Shown: positions 1-6,670 of the stretch, in pieces | Layout: each line of letters starts with the position of its first letter | How positions within the stretch are numbered: the first letter of the stretch is position 1 | Assembly: GCA_009779895.1 (NCBI GenBank) | Contig: WRBB01000021.1 | Coordinates: 1 to 46,243 of the forward strand | Direction: 5' to 3' | DNA from: Lachnospiraceae bacterium | GTDB taxonomy: Bacteria > Bacillota > Clostridia > Lachnospirales > Lachnospiraceae | Length of the DNA stretch: 46,243 nucleotides | Program-made: the position numbers and the translations under genes | The notes under the pieces: model-generated | Seen by the model: the letters and a program-made list of their open reading frames with translations, nothing else | Told to the model about the DNA's origin: nothing | Database searches by the model: none

Positions 1-129
1 TCTACGCATGGCATTTGAGCGGTTGTCTCCAATATTTAATTTTCTTAAAATCGTAGAGTGGCTGTGATCATGCCCATCCGCTATTACAATTTTGTTTTTC
101 AGCTTAATTGCTGATACGAATCTGCACAA
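1..129 (-). CDS. Partial small prophage protein, 5' part only
   Basis: An open leftward frame runs off the left edge of the window. The start I chose is TTG at 129, which has an AAAGGAGG ribosome site about 10 bases upstream. The 43 visible codons include a segment reading IVIADGHDHSHSTILRK, which looks like real protein sequence. An alternative ATG frame just upstream stops after about ten codons. It would be the next gene of the leftward early operon. I do not recognise the family and give no function. Confidence 0.4.
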   Translation of the reverse strand, partial: MCRFVSAIKLKNKIVIADGHDHSHSTILRKLNIGDNRSNAMRR

Positions 130-183
130 TTTGCATCATCCTCCTTTCTGTGCTATAATGCATATAGCAACATTAACGTGTTG

Positions 184-543
184 TCAAAGAATCGTGTCGC
201 CGTCCAAGCTAACCGATTCTTTTTTATTTAATTTTCTTCCAAGGGTACCGCTCCAGTGCCTCCTTTTCCGCTTGCTCTTGGCTTTCAGCAGTAAAAGGCA
301 TTGCTGGACTGTCAATAAAGCGTACCCAATACAGTCTCTTATCTCTTTCAACTTCCATGTGCTACTCCATTTCCCAATCACGATACTTACCAACAATACC
401 GATACGGTCATCAGCGTCCGGCTTACAAAGTATAATGTTGTGGTTTGACCATTCTCGTAAGTGCCGACCAGCCCGATTAGTGATAAAGCACCGATAAGGG
501 CGATTGTGGCGCAGATGCTTTGGACTGCTCTTTTATAATCCAT
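184..543 (-). CDS. Small two-helix membrane protein of the prophage early operon
   Basis: This encodes 119 residues. Two hydrophobic segments lie at about residues 8-28 and 37-57, followed by a strongly basic tail. The start ATG at 543 has a GGAGGAG ribosome site and overlaps the end of the upstream HTH gene by 11 bases, so translation is probably coupled. It resembles the short membrane proteins seen next to lysogeny genes in Clostridia prophages, but I cannot assign a function. The tail after about residue 85 is less convincing than the first half. Confidence 0.55.
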   Translation of the reverse strand: MDYKRAVQSICATIALIGALSLIGLVGTYENGQTTTLYFVSRTLMTVSVLLVSIVIGKWSSTWKLKEIRDCIGYALLTVQQCLLLLKAKSKRKRRHWSGTLGRKLNKKESVSLDGDTIL

Positions 544-781
544 GATTCGCTATCTCCTCCCATATTTTCGGTGTGAATTTCAGCGCCTTTCCAACAACCC
601 TCATTTCGCCAAAAGTAAACTTGCTTGGTTCCCTAATTCTGCCATACAGGGTGCTTAGGGGAATCCCTGTGATGTTGGAAAGTATTTGAATCGTCAGACC
701 TTGCATTTCTAAGCCCTCATTGATTTTCGCTCTAATACAGCGATCCTGCTGTTCTGTGGGCGACACTTTTAGTTTTGGCAC
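533..781 (-). CDS. Small helix-turn-helix protein (XRE-like)
   Basis: This encodes 82 residues with a central helix-turn-helix pattern (LTIQILSNITGIPLSTLYGR, about residues 29-48), as in phage Cro/XRE-type DNA-binding proteins. It starts at GTG 781. The ribosome site GGAGGG lies inside the last codons of the upstream gene, whose TAG abuts the GTG. It belongs to the leftward early operon of the element and probably binds operators within it. The target is unknown. Confidence 0.65.
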   Translation of the reverse strand: MPKLKVSPTEQQDRCIRAKINEGLEMQGLTIQILSNITGIPLSTLYGRIREPSKFTFGEMRVVGKALKFTPKIWEEIANHGL

Positions 782-955
782 CTAATCACCCTCCGGCGCA
801 ATAATGATGTCAATCGACAACTTATGTTTTTCGCCATATTCTTCCAGTAATTCAATCAACGCCGTTGCCTTTTTGTTTGTCGCAACCGTTGCGCGGACAA
901 CTATTTCCGTTCGTGTGTCCACGGACGTCTCGGTTTCTTGTTTATACTCGTACAT
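782..955 (-). CDS. 57-residue acidic protein of the prophage early operon
   Basis: This short gene encodes 57 residues. It starts at ATG 955 with AAAGGAG six bases upstream and ends at TAG 784-782, directly against the GTG start of the next gene. The composition is Glu/Thr-rich, with an alternating pattern in the middle (TEIVVRATVATNKKATALIE) that suggests a beta-alpha fold. I do not recognise it. The good ribosome site, tight packing and same-strand neighbours support it being real. Confidence 0.6.
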   Translation of the reverse strand: MYEYKQETETSVDTRTEIVVRATVATNKKATALIELLEEYGEKHKLSIDIIIAPEGD

Positions 956-971
956 CTGTCTCTCCTTTCTC

Positions 972-999
972 TTGCACCGCTCCCAATTTCAGGTATAAT
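972..999 (+). promoter_or_regulatory. Sigma-A-type promoter for the rightward gene at 1019
   Basis: TTGCAC (972-977), a 16-base spacer and TATAAT (994-999) form a near-consensus promoter. It reads rightward and lies about 20 bases before the start codon at 1019. It opposes the leftward early operon. Confidence 0.6.
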
Positions 1000-1018
1000 C
1001 AAAATAAAAGAGGTGCTT

Positions 1019-1311
1019 ATGAAAATAAATAATGTTTACGATTTCCTACAAATAGTTGCTGACAATGTTGGTTCCCAAAACCACATCCTTTACAATCATC
1101 CGTCCATTGAATTCATTCCGCTTGAAACCAAAAAGAAGTTGCACAAGCCACGGCCAAAGTGTCAAATGATGATTGCATCAGCAAGGCTGACCTAGAGACT
1201 GTCCTTACTGAATCCATCAGCAACATTCTTTCCAGTCAAGAACTCCTTAGTTCTGTCCATGATTTTGTGAACAAAGAATATTCTGCAAAACTACGACAAA
1301 GACTAGGATAG
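1019..1311 (+). pseudogene. Frameshifted small prophage gene of unknown function
   Basis: It starts at ATG 1019 with ribosome site AGAGGTG. The first frame gives 58 residues to 1195. The overlapping -1 frame continues as clean protein (VAQATAKVSNDDCISKADLE and onward) to TAG 1309-1311. Restoring one A in the run of five A's near 1129-1135 joins the two into about 97 residues. This is either a one-base deletion or a -1 frameshift at the AAAAAG run. The gene has its own promoter and a strong terminator, so it was an independent rightward unit. The product is not recognised. Confidence 0.6.
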
Positions 1312-1408
1312 CCAATGATGCCTGTCCGACAGCCAATATGTCGGATAGGCGTTTTTGTTTTTTAATTTCTCCGATGTGCCTATTCAGTACATTTATTAGA
1401 ATATCCAC
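1247..1408 (-). CDS. Possible 53-residue membrane peptide downstream of the Cro-like gene
   Basis: It starts at GTG 1408. The start overlaps the TAG stop of the Cro-like gene by one base, and GGGAGG lies seven bases upstream. Residues about 24-44 are hydrophobic and could form one membrane helix. Against it, the frame runs through the rightward terminator hairpin and overlaps the end of the opposing gene at 1019-1311, so it could be accidental. Confidence 0.35.
   Translation of the reverse strand: MDILINVLNRHIGEIKKQKRLSDILAVGQASLAILVFVVVLQNILCSQNHGQN
1320..1363 (+). terminator. Rho-independent terminator
   Basis: A 12-bp stem pairs GCCTGTCCGACA (1320-1331) with TGTCGGATAGGC (1339-1350), with one G-T pair and a seven-base loop. 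A T-rich tract follows on the + strand. It ends the transcript of the gene at 1019. Confidence 0.8.
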
Positions 1409-1623
1409 TACGCTACCTCCCTTGGCTCTCTTGCCTCTAAAAACACATTCGGCTCCAAATCTAAAGCCCAGCATATATTCTCATACTCTTCAAAAGTGAG
1501 GCGGCGATTTTCGTTTAAGGTTAAATTTAACTTATCTGGCTTTATCAATGTCTTTCTGCTCAAATGTGCTTGGGATATTCCATTATCTTGTAGGTACTGC
1601 TTGATCTTTGCCTCTACGCTCAT
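1408..1623 (-). CDS. Cro-like XRE transcription regulator
   Basis: This encodes 71 residues. I place the start at ATG 1623 because AAAGGAGG lies eight bases upstream. An upstream in-frame start would lie between the promoter and the ribosome site. A helix-turn-helix of the XRE/Cro family spans about residues 15-50 (NGISQAHLSRKTLIKPDKLN). It is the first gene of the leftward early operon and faces the repressor at 1779 across a shared operator region. By analogy with phage switches it should be the Cro counterpart. That role is inferred from position and fold. Confidence 0.75.
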   Translation of the reverse strand: MSVEAKIKQYLQDNGISQAHLSRKTLIKPDKLNLTLNENRRLTFEEYENICWALDLEPNVFLEAREPREVA

Positions 1624-1652
1624 TTCGACTTCCTCCTTTCTGGTTTCGATAT

Positions 1653-1757
1653 TTTCGAAGTTAAACATATATTACACCGATAATTTCGAAATGTCAATGC
1701 TTTATTTCGCTTTTTTCGAAATTTCTTATTTACACTTTCGAAACGTTGTGCTACTAT
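1653..1757. promoter_or_regulatory. Lysogeny switch: two divergent promoters with TTTCGAAA operators
   Basis: Leftward promoter: TTGACA (1697-1692), 17-base spacer, TAATAT (1674-1669). Rightward promoter: TTTACA (1729-1734), 17-base spacer, TACTAT (1752-1757). Perfect TTTCGAAA palindromes lie at 1684-1691, 1714-1721 and 1736-1743, with a near match TTTCGAAG at 1653-1660. The site at 1684 fills the spacer of the leftward promoter and the one at 1736 that of the rightward promoter. Site centres are 31, 30 and 22 bp apart. This is the expected layout for mutual control by the CI-like and Cro-like proteins. Confidence 0.8.
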
Positions 1758-1778
1758 CTATTAAAGGAGGTGCGTATC

Positions 1779-2513
1779 ATGGCTTTTGGAGACAGGTTGC
1801 TTGAAGCGCGCAAAGCAAAGGGACTGACACAAAAACAACTCGGAGGCAAAATAGGGGCAAGTCACAATTCGGTCAGCGATTGGGAGCATAACAAGAATAG
1901 ACCCAGTCCGGATGCAATAGAATTAATTTGTGGAGTTTTAGGTGTGTCCCCGAATTATCTACTGGCGACATCAGAGAGTGATTTTTCGCCTGCCGAAAAG
2001 TTACTGATAAAACATTACCGCTCTCTTGATGCTCACGGTAAAGAAACCGTGTCTTACATATTAGACAGCGAAATGCGTAGAATGGAGCAAATTCTTATGA
2101 GAGAAGAAAAGGCAGAGTACGGTGGCGACATCATAACGCTAGACTTCCATCAGAAAGTTTCAGCTGGAAGCGGGCAGGTTCTATTTGACGATATGGTTGT
2201 AGACAGAATCATAATACCCAACAAACCCGAATACAAAAGGGTGGCGTACGCTGTCGGAGTAAACGGCAACAGCATGGAACCTAAGTATAAGGACGGGGAT
2301 ATCTTGCTGGTAGAGCCTGCATTTGATGTCGATATAGGGCAAGTAGGTATATTCAATGTCGATGGAGATGGCTTTGTAAAAAAGCGCGGGGAAAAGGAAT
2401 TAATTTCATTAAATGGAGATTATGAAAACATTCCACTCACCGAGCATTCAAATTGTGCCGGTAGGGTGGTAGGAAGTTTAAGACGGCACGAAGTTACAAT
2501 AATTAAGAAATAG
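1779..2513 (+). CDS. CI/LexA-like prophage repressor (XRE HTH plus S24 peptidase)
   Basis: This encodes 244 residues and starts at ATG 1779 behind AAAGGAGG. Residues about 5-60 form an XRE helix-turn-helix (LTQKQLGGKIGASHNSVSDW). The C-terminal half is an S24/LexA self-cleaving peptidase. The catalytic Ser sits in NGNSMEPKYKDGD and the likely catalytic Lys in the DGFVKKRG segment. A candidate Ala-Gly cleavage site lies in VSAGSG between the domains. It should hold the element in lysogeny by binding the TTTCGAAA operators just upstream, repress the Cro-side operon, and be inactivated during the SOS response. All key elements are intact. Confidence 0.9.
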   Translation: MAFGDRLLEARKAKGLTQKQLGGKIGASHNSVSDWEHNKNRPSPDAIELICGVLGVSPNYLLATSESDFSPAEKLLIKHYRSLDAHGKETVSYILDSEMRRMEQILMREEKAEYGGDIITLDFHQKVSAGSGQVLFDDMVVDRIIIPNKPEYKRVAYAVGVNGNSMEPKYKDGDILLVEPAFDVDIGQVGIFNVDGDGFVKKRGEKELISLNGDYENIPLTEHSNCAGRVVGSLRRHEVTIIKK

Positions 2514-2546
2514 AAACCATTAACCAAAATTCATGGAGGGTGCTAT

Positions 2547-2792
2547 ATGGTAAGTTTTATTTTTAAAATCGTATCTGCTATATACTTTATTCTAGGCGTG
2601 TTTGGAAGTGTTGCGTTATTCGATGAAATTATTCATCTTGTGGTTTCATTGCTCGCTCTTGCATTCTCCGCCCTTTGCGTTTACGCAATAGGCGAGATTT
2701 TAGATAAGTTAGAGAATATTTCAAGATGCCAAGAATATATATGTCGCAATATTAAAAATTCTGACAAGGAATGCGGAAGTTCCGAAAAGTAG
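2547..2792 (+). CDS. Small membrane protein downstream of the repressor
   Basis: This encodes 81 residues starting at ATG 2547 with GGAGGG eight bases upstream. Two hydrophobic segments lie at about residues 4-24 and 28-52, followed by a soluble Cys-containing tail. It lies 33 bases after the repressor, so it is probably co-transcribed. Genes at this position in prophages are often exclusion or lysogeny-accessory factors, but nothing in the sequence settles the role. The family is not recognised. Confidence 0.65.
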   Translation: MVSFIFKIVSAIYFILGVFGSVALFDEIIHLVVSLLALAFSALCVYAIGEILDKLENISRCQEYICRNIKNSDKECGSSEK

Positions 2793-2797
2793 ATGTT

Positions 2798-3107
2798 ATG
2801 AAAAAAACTATTGCCATCGGCGAATATGATAGTTTTTTTATCGGCGGTAGAGTAATTGGGAAAGCGTAACTATCAACAAGGATTCAAAAGAGCGTAGAAA
2901 TGATTTTAAATATTTTTTGCCCGAAAAAGAGTTTGCTGTATTCATAAATAAATTGCATGATATGTTGTCTGGGTTACGCTCGGAGATTCATCCAAATGCT
3001 TTTGATAGTGTAGAGGCAAAATAGGCATTAAGGATATAGATGATTTAGAGACTTTAAAAAGAGCACTTAAAGCTCCCATTAGTTATAATAATTATGAAAA
3101 TATGTAA
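2798..3107 (+). pseudogene. Decayed prophage gene with two frameshifts
   Basis: Three consecutive reading-frame segments make one coherent protein. The first is MKKTIAIGEYDSFFIGGRV from ATG 2798. The second is NWESVTINKDSKERRNDFKY and onward to TAG near 3024. The third is GIKDIDDLETLKRALKAP and onward to TAA 3105-3107. Adding one A at about 2853 and one in the AAAA run near 3021 restores about 103 residues. The product is unknown. It follows the membrane protein gene by only a few bases, so it was probably the third gene of the repressor operon. Confidence 0.6.
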
Positions 3108-3145
3108 AATAGCTTTATATTGGTAAAATTTTTTTGTATAAAGCG

Positions 3146-3173
3146 TTGTTTTTTTTCAGATATGTGATATCAT
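3146..3173 (+). promoter_or_regulatory. Promoter of a candidate small RNA
   Basis: TTGTTT (3146-3151), a 16-base spacer and TATCAT (3168-3173) preceded by TGA give an extended -10 promoter. No start codon with a ribosome site follows before the terminator at 3245. The product is therefore probably a short RNA. Confidence 0.55.
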
Positions 3174-3179
3174 TTTTGT

Positions 3180-3245
3180 ACAGAGATAGCCATATTGATT
3201 ATGGCTGAAAAACACTCGCGCATCAATGATGTCGGGTGTTTTTTT
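3180..3245 (+). ncRNA. Candidate two-hairpin small RNA upstream of the integrase
   Basis: A transcript starting near 3180 would fold into two hairpins. The first is a perfect 7-bp hairpin, AGCCATA (3188-3194) with TATGGCT (3200-3206). The second is a long terminator hairpin, AACACTCG (3211-3218) with CGGGTGTT (3233-3240) extended by CATC/GATG, ending in seven T's. Length is about 66 nt. No open frame is present. It could regulate the integrase or early genes, or simply be the terminated leader of int. I do not recognise the family. Confidence 0.5.
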
Positions 3246-3352
3246 GCATTCATTAATAATTTGTCCTTGCACCAATAAGGGCAGTTAATAACTAAAAAAA
3301 TATACTTACTTGATTAGCAGGTGTATTTTTTATACCCAAAAGGAGGAATGAA

Positions 3353-4429
3353 ATGGCTAGGGCAAGAAAATTAAAGTCTGGAAGCTGGCGAACTTTGGTT
3401 TATAGCCACAAAGAAAAAATCACTACTTCTGATGGAGCTATTAAGGAAAAGCGAATATACAAATCTTTCACCAGTGACGACCCAAGCCCACGCGGCAAAA
3501 GGGAAGCGGAGGCTATGGCGGCGGAGTTTTCCTTGAATAAGGATAGGAGCAAGAGGGGCGACTACAGCACGGGAGAAGCAGTGCGCAAATACATTGATTC
3601 CAAAACAAATGTACTGTCAACAACGACCATACGAAGCTATGAAACATTCTACAAAAACGCTTACGATGACATTTTCGACATTCCCACCAAAAACCTTAAT
3701 CAGTCCAGCATTAACGCATGGGTGAATGACTACGCTACAGATCACGCTCCTAAAACTGTTAGAAACGCACATGGCTTACTGTCGGCAACGCTATCTATCT
3801 ACGAGCCTACATTGCGTTTAAAAACAAAACTGCCTGAACCTAATCCGCAACCTCAATACACACCATCCGACAAAGAAGTGCAGCTGCTATTAAAGCACGT
3901 TGAGGGAACGGAATTGGAAAAGGCTATCTTATTGGCAGCTTTCGGCACGCTGAGAAGAGGTGAGGTTTTCGCCTTAACGAGCGAGGATATTAAAGAGAAT
4001 GTTATAACAATAAATAAATCTATCGTCCGCTCTGCTAACGGAGGTATGGTCGTAAAATCTCCCAAAACTAATTCAAGCACCCGCAAAGTAATATATCCAG
4101 ACTTTGTTATCCGCAAATTTGATGGCGTTGAGGGTCGATTGGTAAAGATGCACCCAGAGGAAATCTCAAAGAGATTCAATAAAGTACTGGAAAAGGCAGG
4201 GTTGCCAAGATTCAGATTTCATGATTTACGGCACTACTCAGCCTCAATAATGCACGCTATGGGCATACCAGACCAATACATAATGGCTAGGGGCGGATGG
4301 AAAACAGACAGGGTGTTAAAGCAGGTGTACAGAAATGTTATTGGCGACGAAAATAAAAAATTTACCGATAAAATAAATAAACACTTTGAAACCATGCAAC
4401 ACGAAATGCAACACGAAAACGATGAATAG
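3353..4429 (+). CDS. int: Tyrosine-recombinase integrase
   Basis: This encodes 358 residues from ATG 3353 behind AAAAGGAGG. The N-terminal about 60 residues resemble the AP2-like arm-binding domain of phage integrases, followed by a SAM-like core-binding domain (about 65-150) and the catalytic domain. Catalytic residues are visible: Arg201 in GTLRRGE, His290 and Arg293 in HDLRH, Trp316 in the GGWKT position and nucleophile Tyr326 in LKQVYRN. It should integrate and excise the element at the adjacent tRNA-like att site, whose core begins 35 bases after the stop codon. It looks full length and intact. Confidence 0.93.
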   Translation: MARARKLKSGSWRTLVYSHKEKITTSDGAIKEKRIYKSFTSDDPSPRGKREAEAMAAEFSLNKDRSKRGDYSTGEAVRKYIDSKTNVLSTTTIRSYETFYKNAYDDIFDIPTKNLNQSSINAWVNDYATDHAPKTVRNAHGLLSATLSIYEPTLRLKTKLPEPNPQPQYTPSDKEVQLLLKHVEGTELEKAILLAAFGTLRRGEVFALTSEDIKENVITINKSIVRSANGGMVVKSPKTNSSTRKVIYPDFVIRKFDGVEGRLVKMHPEEISKRFNKVLEKAGLPRFRFHDLRHYSASIMHAMGIPDQYIMARGGWKTDRVLKQVYRNVIGDENKKFTDKINKHFETMQHEMQHENDE

Positions 4430-4463
4430 CCACAATATCGCTATTCATTCCTACATCCTGTCA

Positions 4464-4485
4464 GGTTCGATTCCCGCCTGGTCCA
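4464..4485 (+). other. attR: Right attachment site: 3' end of a tRNA or tmRNA gene
   Basis: The bases hold the T-loop TTCGATT, the 3' T-stem CCCGC, an acceptor strand CTGGTCC and discriminator A. The 5' half of the T-stem does not pair fully (CAGG in place of a CGGG-like arm), and no tRNA body precedes it, only the end of int. This is how an att core looks when the element enters the 3' end of a tRNA or ssrA gene. The complete gene would be at the other end, left of this window. The identity of the RNA is not determined. Confidence 0.75.
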
Positions 4486-4488
4486 CTC

Positions 4489-4516
4489 AAAACACCGTGT
4501 TTTGCGGTGTTTTTTA
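4489..4516 (+). terminator. Terminator of the original tRNA/tmRNA gene
   Basis: AAAACACCG (4489-4497) pairs with CGGTGTTTT (4505-4513) around a seven-base loop, followed by a T run. It sits four bases past the att core, so it is the native terminator of the host RNA gene left behind at the right junction. Confidence 0.8.
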
Positions 4517-4551
4517 CTTTATCAACCAATCAGCCTTAGAAAAACTTTTAA

Positions 4552-4644
4552 CCTTTAAGCACTCTTACGTTATGGAGAGATAAAGGCAAGGAAATCGCCG
4601 CCGGAACACAAAACAGCATATTAAAAGATGCAGGGCTTAAATAA
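4552..4644 (+). pseudogene. hicA: hicA toxin remnant (C-terminal part)
   Basis: The frame ending at TAA 4642-4644 reads DKGKEIAAGTQNSILKDAGL near its end. This is the typical C-terminus of HicA mRNA-interferase toxins (H-G-K-E-I then G-T-x-x-S-I-L-K-x-A-G-L). A stop lies at 4549, and no N-terminal half or start codon is found between the att-site terminator and this point, so only about the last 30 codons remain. It lies 39 bases before hicB, the usual hicA-hicB order. The catalytic His and N-terminal dsRBD-like region are gone, so the toxin is dead. Confidence 0.65.
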
Positions 4645-4683
4645 CCCTCACTCAATATTTTTAGACTAAGGAGGATTATAAAC

Positions 4684-5079
4684 ATGGCAAAATATGTATA
4701 TCCGGCAGTATTTACCCAAGAGGACAACGGGCAGTTCTCGGTAAATTTTCCAGACTTGGAGAGTTGCTATACAAGCGGGGATAATTTACAGGATGCAATT
4801 TTTATGTCAGAGGACATATTGGCATACGTACTATTTGATTATGAACGTGATAAAAAAGTAATTCCTGTACCAACGCACCCATCAGAAATATCATTAGAAA
4901 AAGGTGAATTTATCAATTTTATAATTGCTGATACTCTGGATTATCAAAAACGCAACAACAATAAATCTGTAAAAAAAACACTAACTATACCAGAATGGTT
5001 AAATGAACTTGCCATATCTGACGACATAAACTTCTCACAAGTATTACAAGAAGCACTTTTAAAAAAAGTAGGCAAATAA
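4684..5079 (+). CDS. hicB: HicB-family antitoxin
   Basis: This encodes 131 residues from ATG 4684 behind AAGGAGG. The N-terminal half is the partial RNase-H-like HicB fold (YPAVFTQEDNGQFSVNFPDL, then the SGDNLQDAI helix). The C-terminal about 40 residues (KKTLTIPEWLNELAISDDIN) match a ribbon-helix-helix or HTH-type DNA-binding tail. HicB normally neutralises HicA and represses its own operon. Here its partner toxin is only a fragment, so this is an orphan antitoxin, perhaps kept as a regulator or as protection against a HicA elsewhere. Confidence 0.85.
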   Translation: MAKYVYPAVFTQEDNGQFSVNFPDLESCYTSGDNLQDAIFMSEDILAYVLFDYERDKKVIPVPTHPSEISLEKGEFINFIIADTLDYQKRNNNKSVKKTLTIPEWLNELAISDDINFSQVLQEALLKKVGK

Positions 5080-5092
5080 TAACTACTACATT

Positions 5093-5120
5093 TGACGGGA
5101 TGGTCCAAACCATCCCGTCA
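5093..5120. terminator. Hairpin between convergent hicB and eno
   Basis: An 11-bp perfect stem, TGACGGGATGG (5093-5103) with CCATCCCGTCA (5110-5120), closes a six-base loop. Neither side has a strong T run, so termination may be partial. Its position between two convergent genes fits a shared bidirectional terminator. Confidence 0.6.
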
Positions 5121-5133
5121 TTGCATTTCTACA

Positions 5134-6408
5134 TTATCTTCCTAGCTCCTCTTCTATCCGTAACAACTGATTATATTTTGCAACTCGCTCAGAACGACAA
5201 GGTGCACCCGTTTTAATCAGCCCTGCGTTATAAGCCACTGCAATATCAGCAATGGTCGTATCTTCTGTTTCACCGGAACGATGAGAAATAACAGCCTTAT
5301 AACCTGCCTTTTGTGCCATCTCAATTGCATCTATGGCCTCAGTTAGAGTACCAATTTGATTCACTTTCACCAAAATCCCGTTGGCTGCATTTAATTGGAT
5401 GCCTTTTTCCAAACGTGCCACATTGGTCACAAAGAAATCGTCTCCAACTAATACCACATCATTACCCAACTCTTTGGTAATTTTTTGCCATCCATCCCAA
5501 TCCTCTTCATCCAGTGGGTCTTCAATGGAATAAATCGGAAATTCATCCATGAGCTTACGATAATATGCAATCATATCATCTGTACTACGAATCATCTCCT
5601 TACCACGCATTTTACTTTCACCGGCAAACACATAGTTACCTGTCGTTTTATCATAAAACTCGGAAGAAGCCACGTCCAAAGCAATCTTAATATCATCCCC
5701 CATTTGATAACCGGCCTTTTCTGTTGCTATTTTAATATAATGAATCGCCTCTTTTGCATCGGCAATATCCGGCGCAAATCCTCCCTCATCACCAACAGCA
5801 GTATTTAAACCATTTGCTTTTAACGCCGCTTTCAAAGCATGGAAAATCTCCGCACACATACGCAACCCCTCCTTAAAGCTAGGTGCACCAAAAGGCATAA
5901 TCATAATCTCTTGAAAATCTAAGGTATTATCCGCATGGGCACCACCGTTTAAAATATTCATCATCGGTATTGGCATTTTTTTGGCATTAACACCACCTAA
6001 ATATCTATATAACGGCAAAGCCAATGCATTGGCAGCGGCATGCGCCACAGCCATGGATACCCCTAATAAAGCATTGGCTCCTAAATTGCCTTTATTTTCG
6101 CTGCCATCCGTTTCAATTAAAACCCGGTCAACACCAATTTGATTGAATACATCCATGCCAACGATCGCATTTGCAAGTTGCACATTCACATGGGCCACTG
6201 CCTTTTCCACACCGGCACCACCATAACGATTTGTCTTATCCCGCAATTCAACCGCTTCAAACTGACCCGTTGAAGCACCTGAAGGCACGGCTGCTCTGCC
6301 AACTACATCACCGGCACTTACTTCCACCTCTACAGTAGGATTTCCCCTAGAATCTATAATTTCCCTTGCGTGTACTTTTTCAATTGCCAAAGGCATACGT
6401 TGATACAT
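5134..6408 (-). CDS. eno: Enolase
   Basis: This cytoplasmic glycolytic enzyme converts 2-phosphoglycerate to phosphoenolpyruvate. The 424 residues match the family's usual length of about 430. Visible signatures are [16 protein letters not shown], the NGGAHADN loop, the metal-binding segments [11 protein letters not shown] and [10 protein letters not shown], and [10 protein letters not shown] near the C-terminus. The start ATG at 6408 has AAAGGAG five bases upstream. It is transcribed alone, leftward, and lies just outside the prophage boundary. No anomalies were seen. Confidence 0.97.
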   Translation of the reverse strand: MYQRMPLAIEKVHAREIIDSRGNPTVEVEVSAGDVVGRAAVPSGASTGQFEAVELRDKTNRYGGAGVEKAVAHVNVQLANAIVGMDVFNQIGVDRVLIETDGSENKGNLGANALLGVSMAVAHAAANALALPLYRYLGGVNAKKMPIPMMNILNGGAHADNTLDFQEIMIMPFGAPSFKEGLRMCAEIFHALKAALKANGLNTAVGDEGGFAPDIADAKEAIHYIKIATEKAGYQMGDDIKIALDVASSEFYDKTTGNYVFAGESKMRGKEMIRSTDDMIAYYRKLMDEFPIYSIEDPLDEEDWDGWQKITKELGNDVVLVGDDFFVTNVARLEKGIQLNAANGILVKVNQIGTLTEAIDAIEMAQKAGYKAVISHRSGETEDTTIADIAVAYNAGLIKTGAPCRSERVAKYNQLLRIEEELGR

Positions 6409-6559
6409 AAAATCTCCTTTCGAAATCCATTGTTTGTTACACCTATTTTATATCTAATTCAGGTGCTCGTCTATACGAATCCTCTACAAAGAATCCCCCA
6501 TCCTAATCTTTACTATATTTTTTATTTTAATAATTTTTTTTGCTTAAAGATAAAAACTA

Positions 6560-6588
6560 TTAACTTAGCCGGAAAAATATTGTACAAT
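6560..6588 (+). promoter_or_regulatory. Possible promoter for the LytTR regulator gene
   Basis: TTAACT (6560-6565), a 17-base spacer and TACAAT (6583-6588) are spaced as a sigma-A promoter. The -10 lies inside the palindrome ATTGTACAAT (6579-6588). An alternative -10, TACAAT, lies at 6628-6633. The rest of the 6409-6670 gap is AT-rich and I see nothing else certain in it. Confidence 0.4.
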
Positions 6589-6670
6589 GTAAAATAAGAA
6601 GAGCTAATCGTTTAGAAGTATTTGTTCTACAATGAAAATAATTTTTCCAACGAAAGGAGGAATCCAAAGT

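Noticed and set aside
92-448. A 118-codon rightward frame at the left edge.
   Set aside because: It lies opposite the leftward early operon and its His/Leu/Phe-rich composition is typical of antisense frames.
1653-1743. TTTCGAAA copies as a CRISPR-like or satellite repeat.
   Set aside because: The unit is an 8-bp palindrome placed at promoter elements, which fits repressor operators.
4464-4485. A functional tRNA gene at this position.
   Set aside because: Only the T-loop and 3' acceptor strand exist. The anticodon and D arms are absent, so it is an att remnant.
4386-4583. A 65-codon rightward frame across the end of int, the att site and the following terminator.
   Set aside because: It crosses three unrelated elements, has no ribosome site and gives no protein-like sequence.
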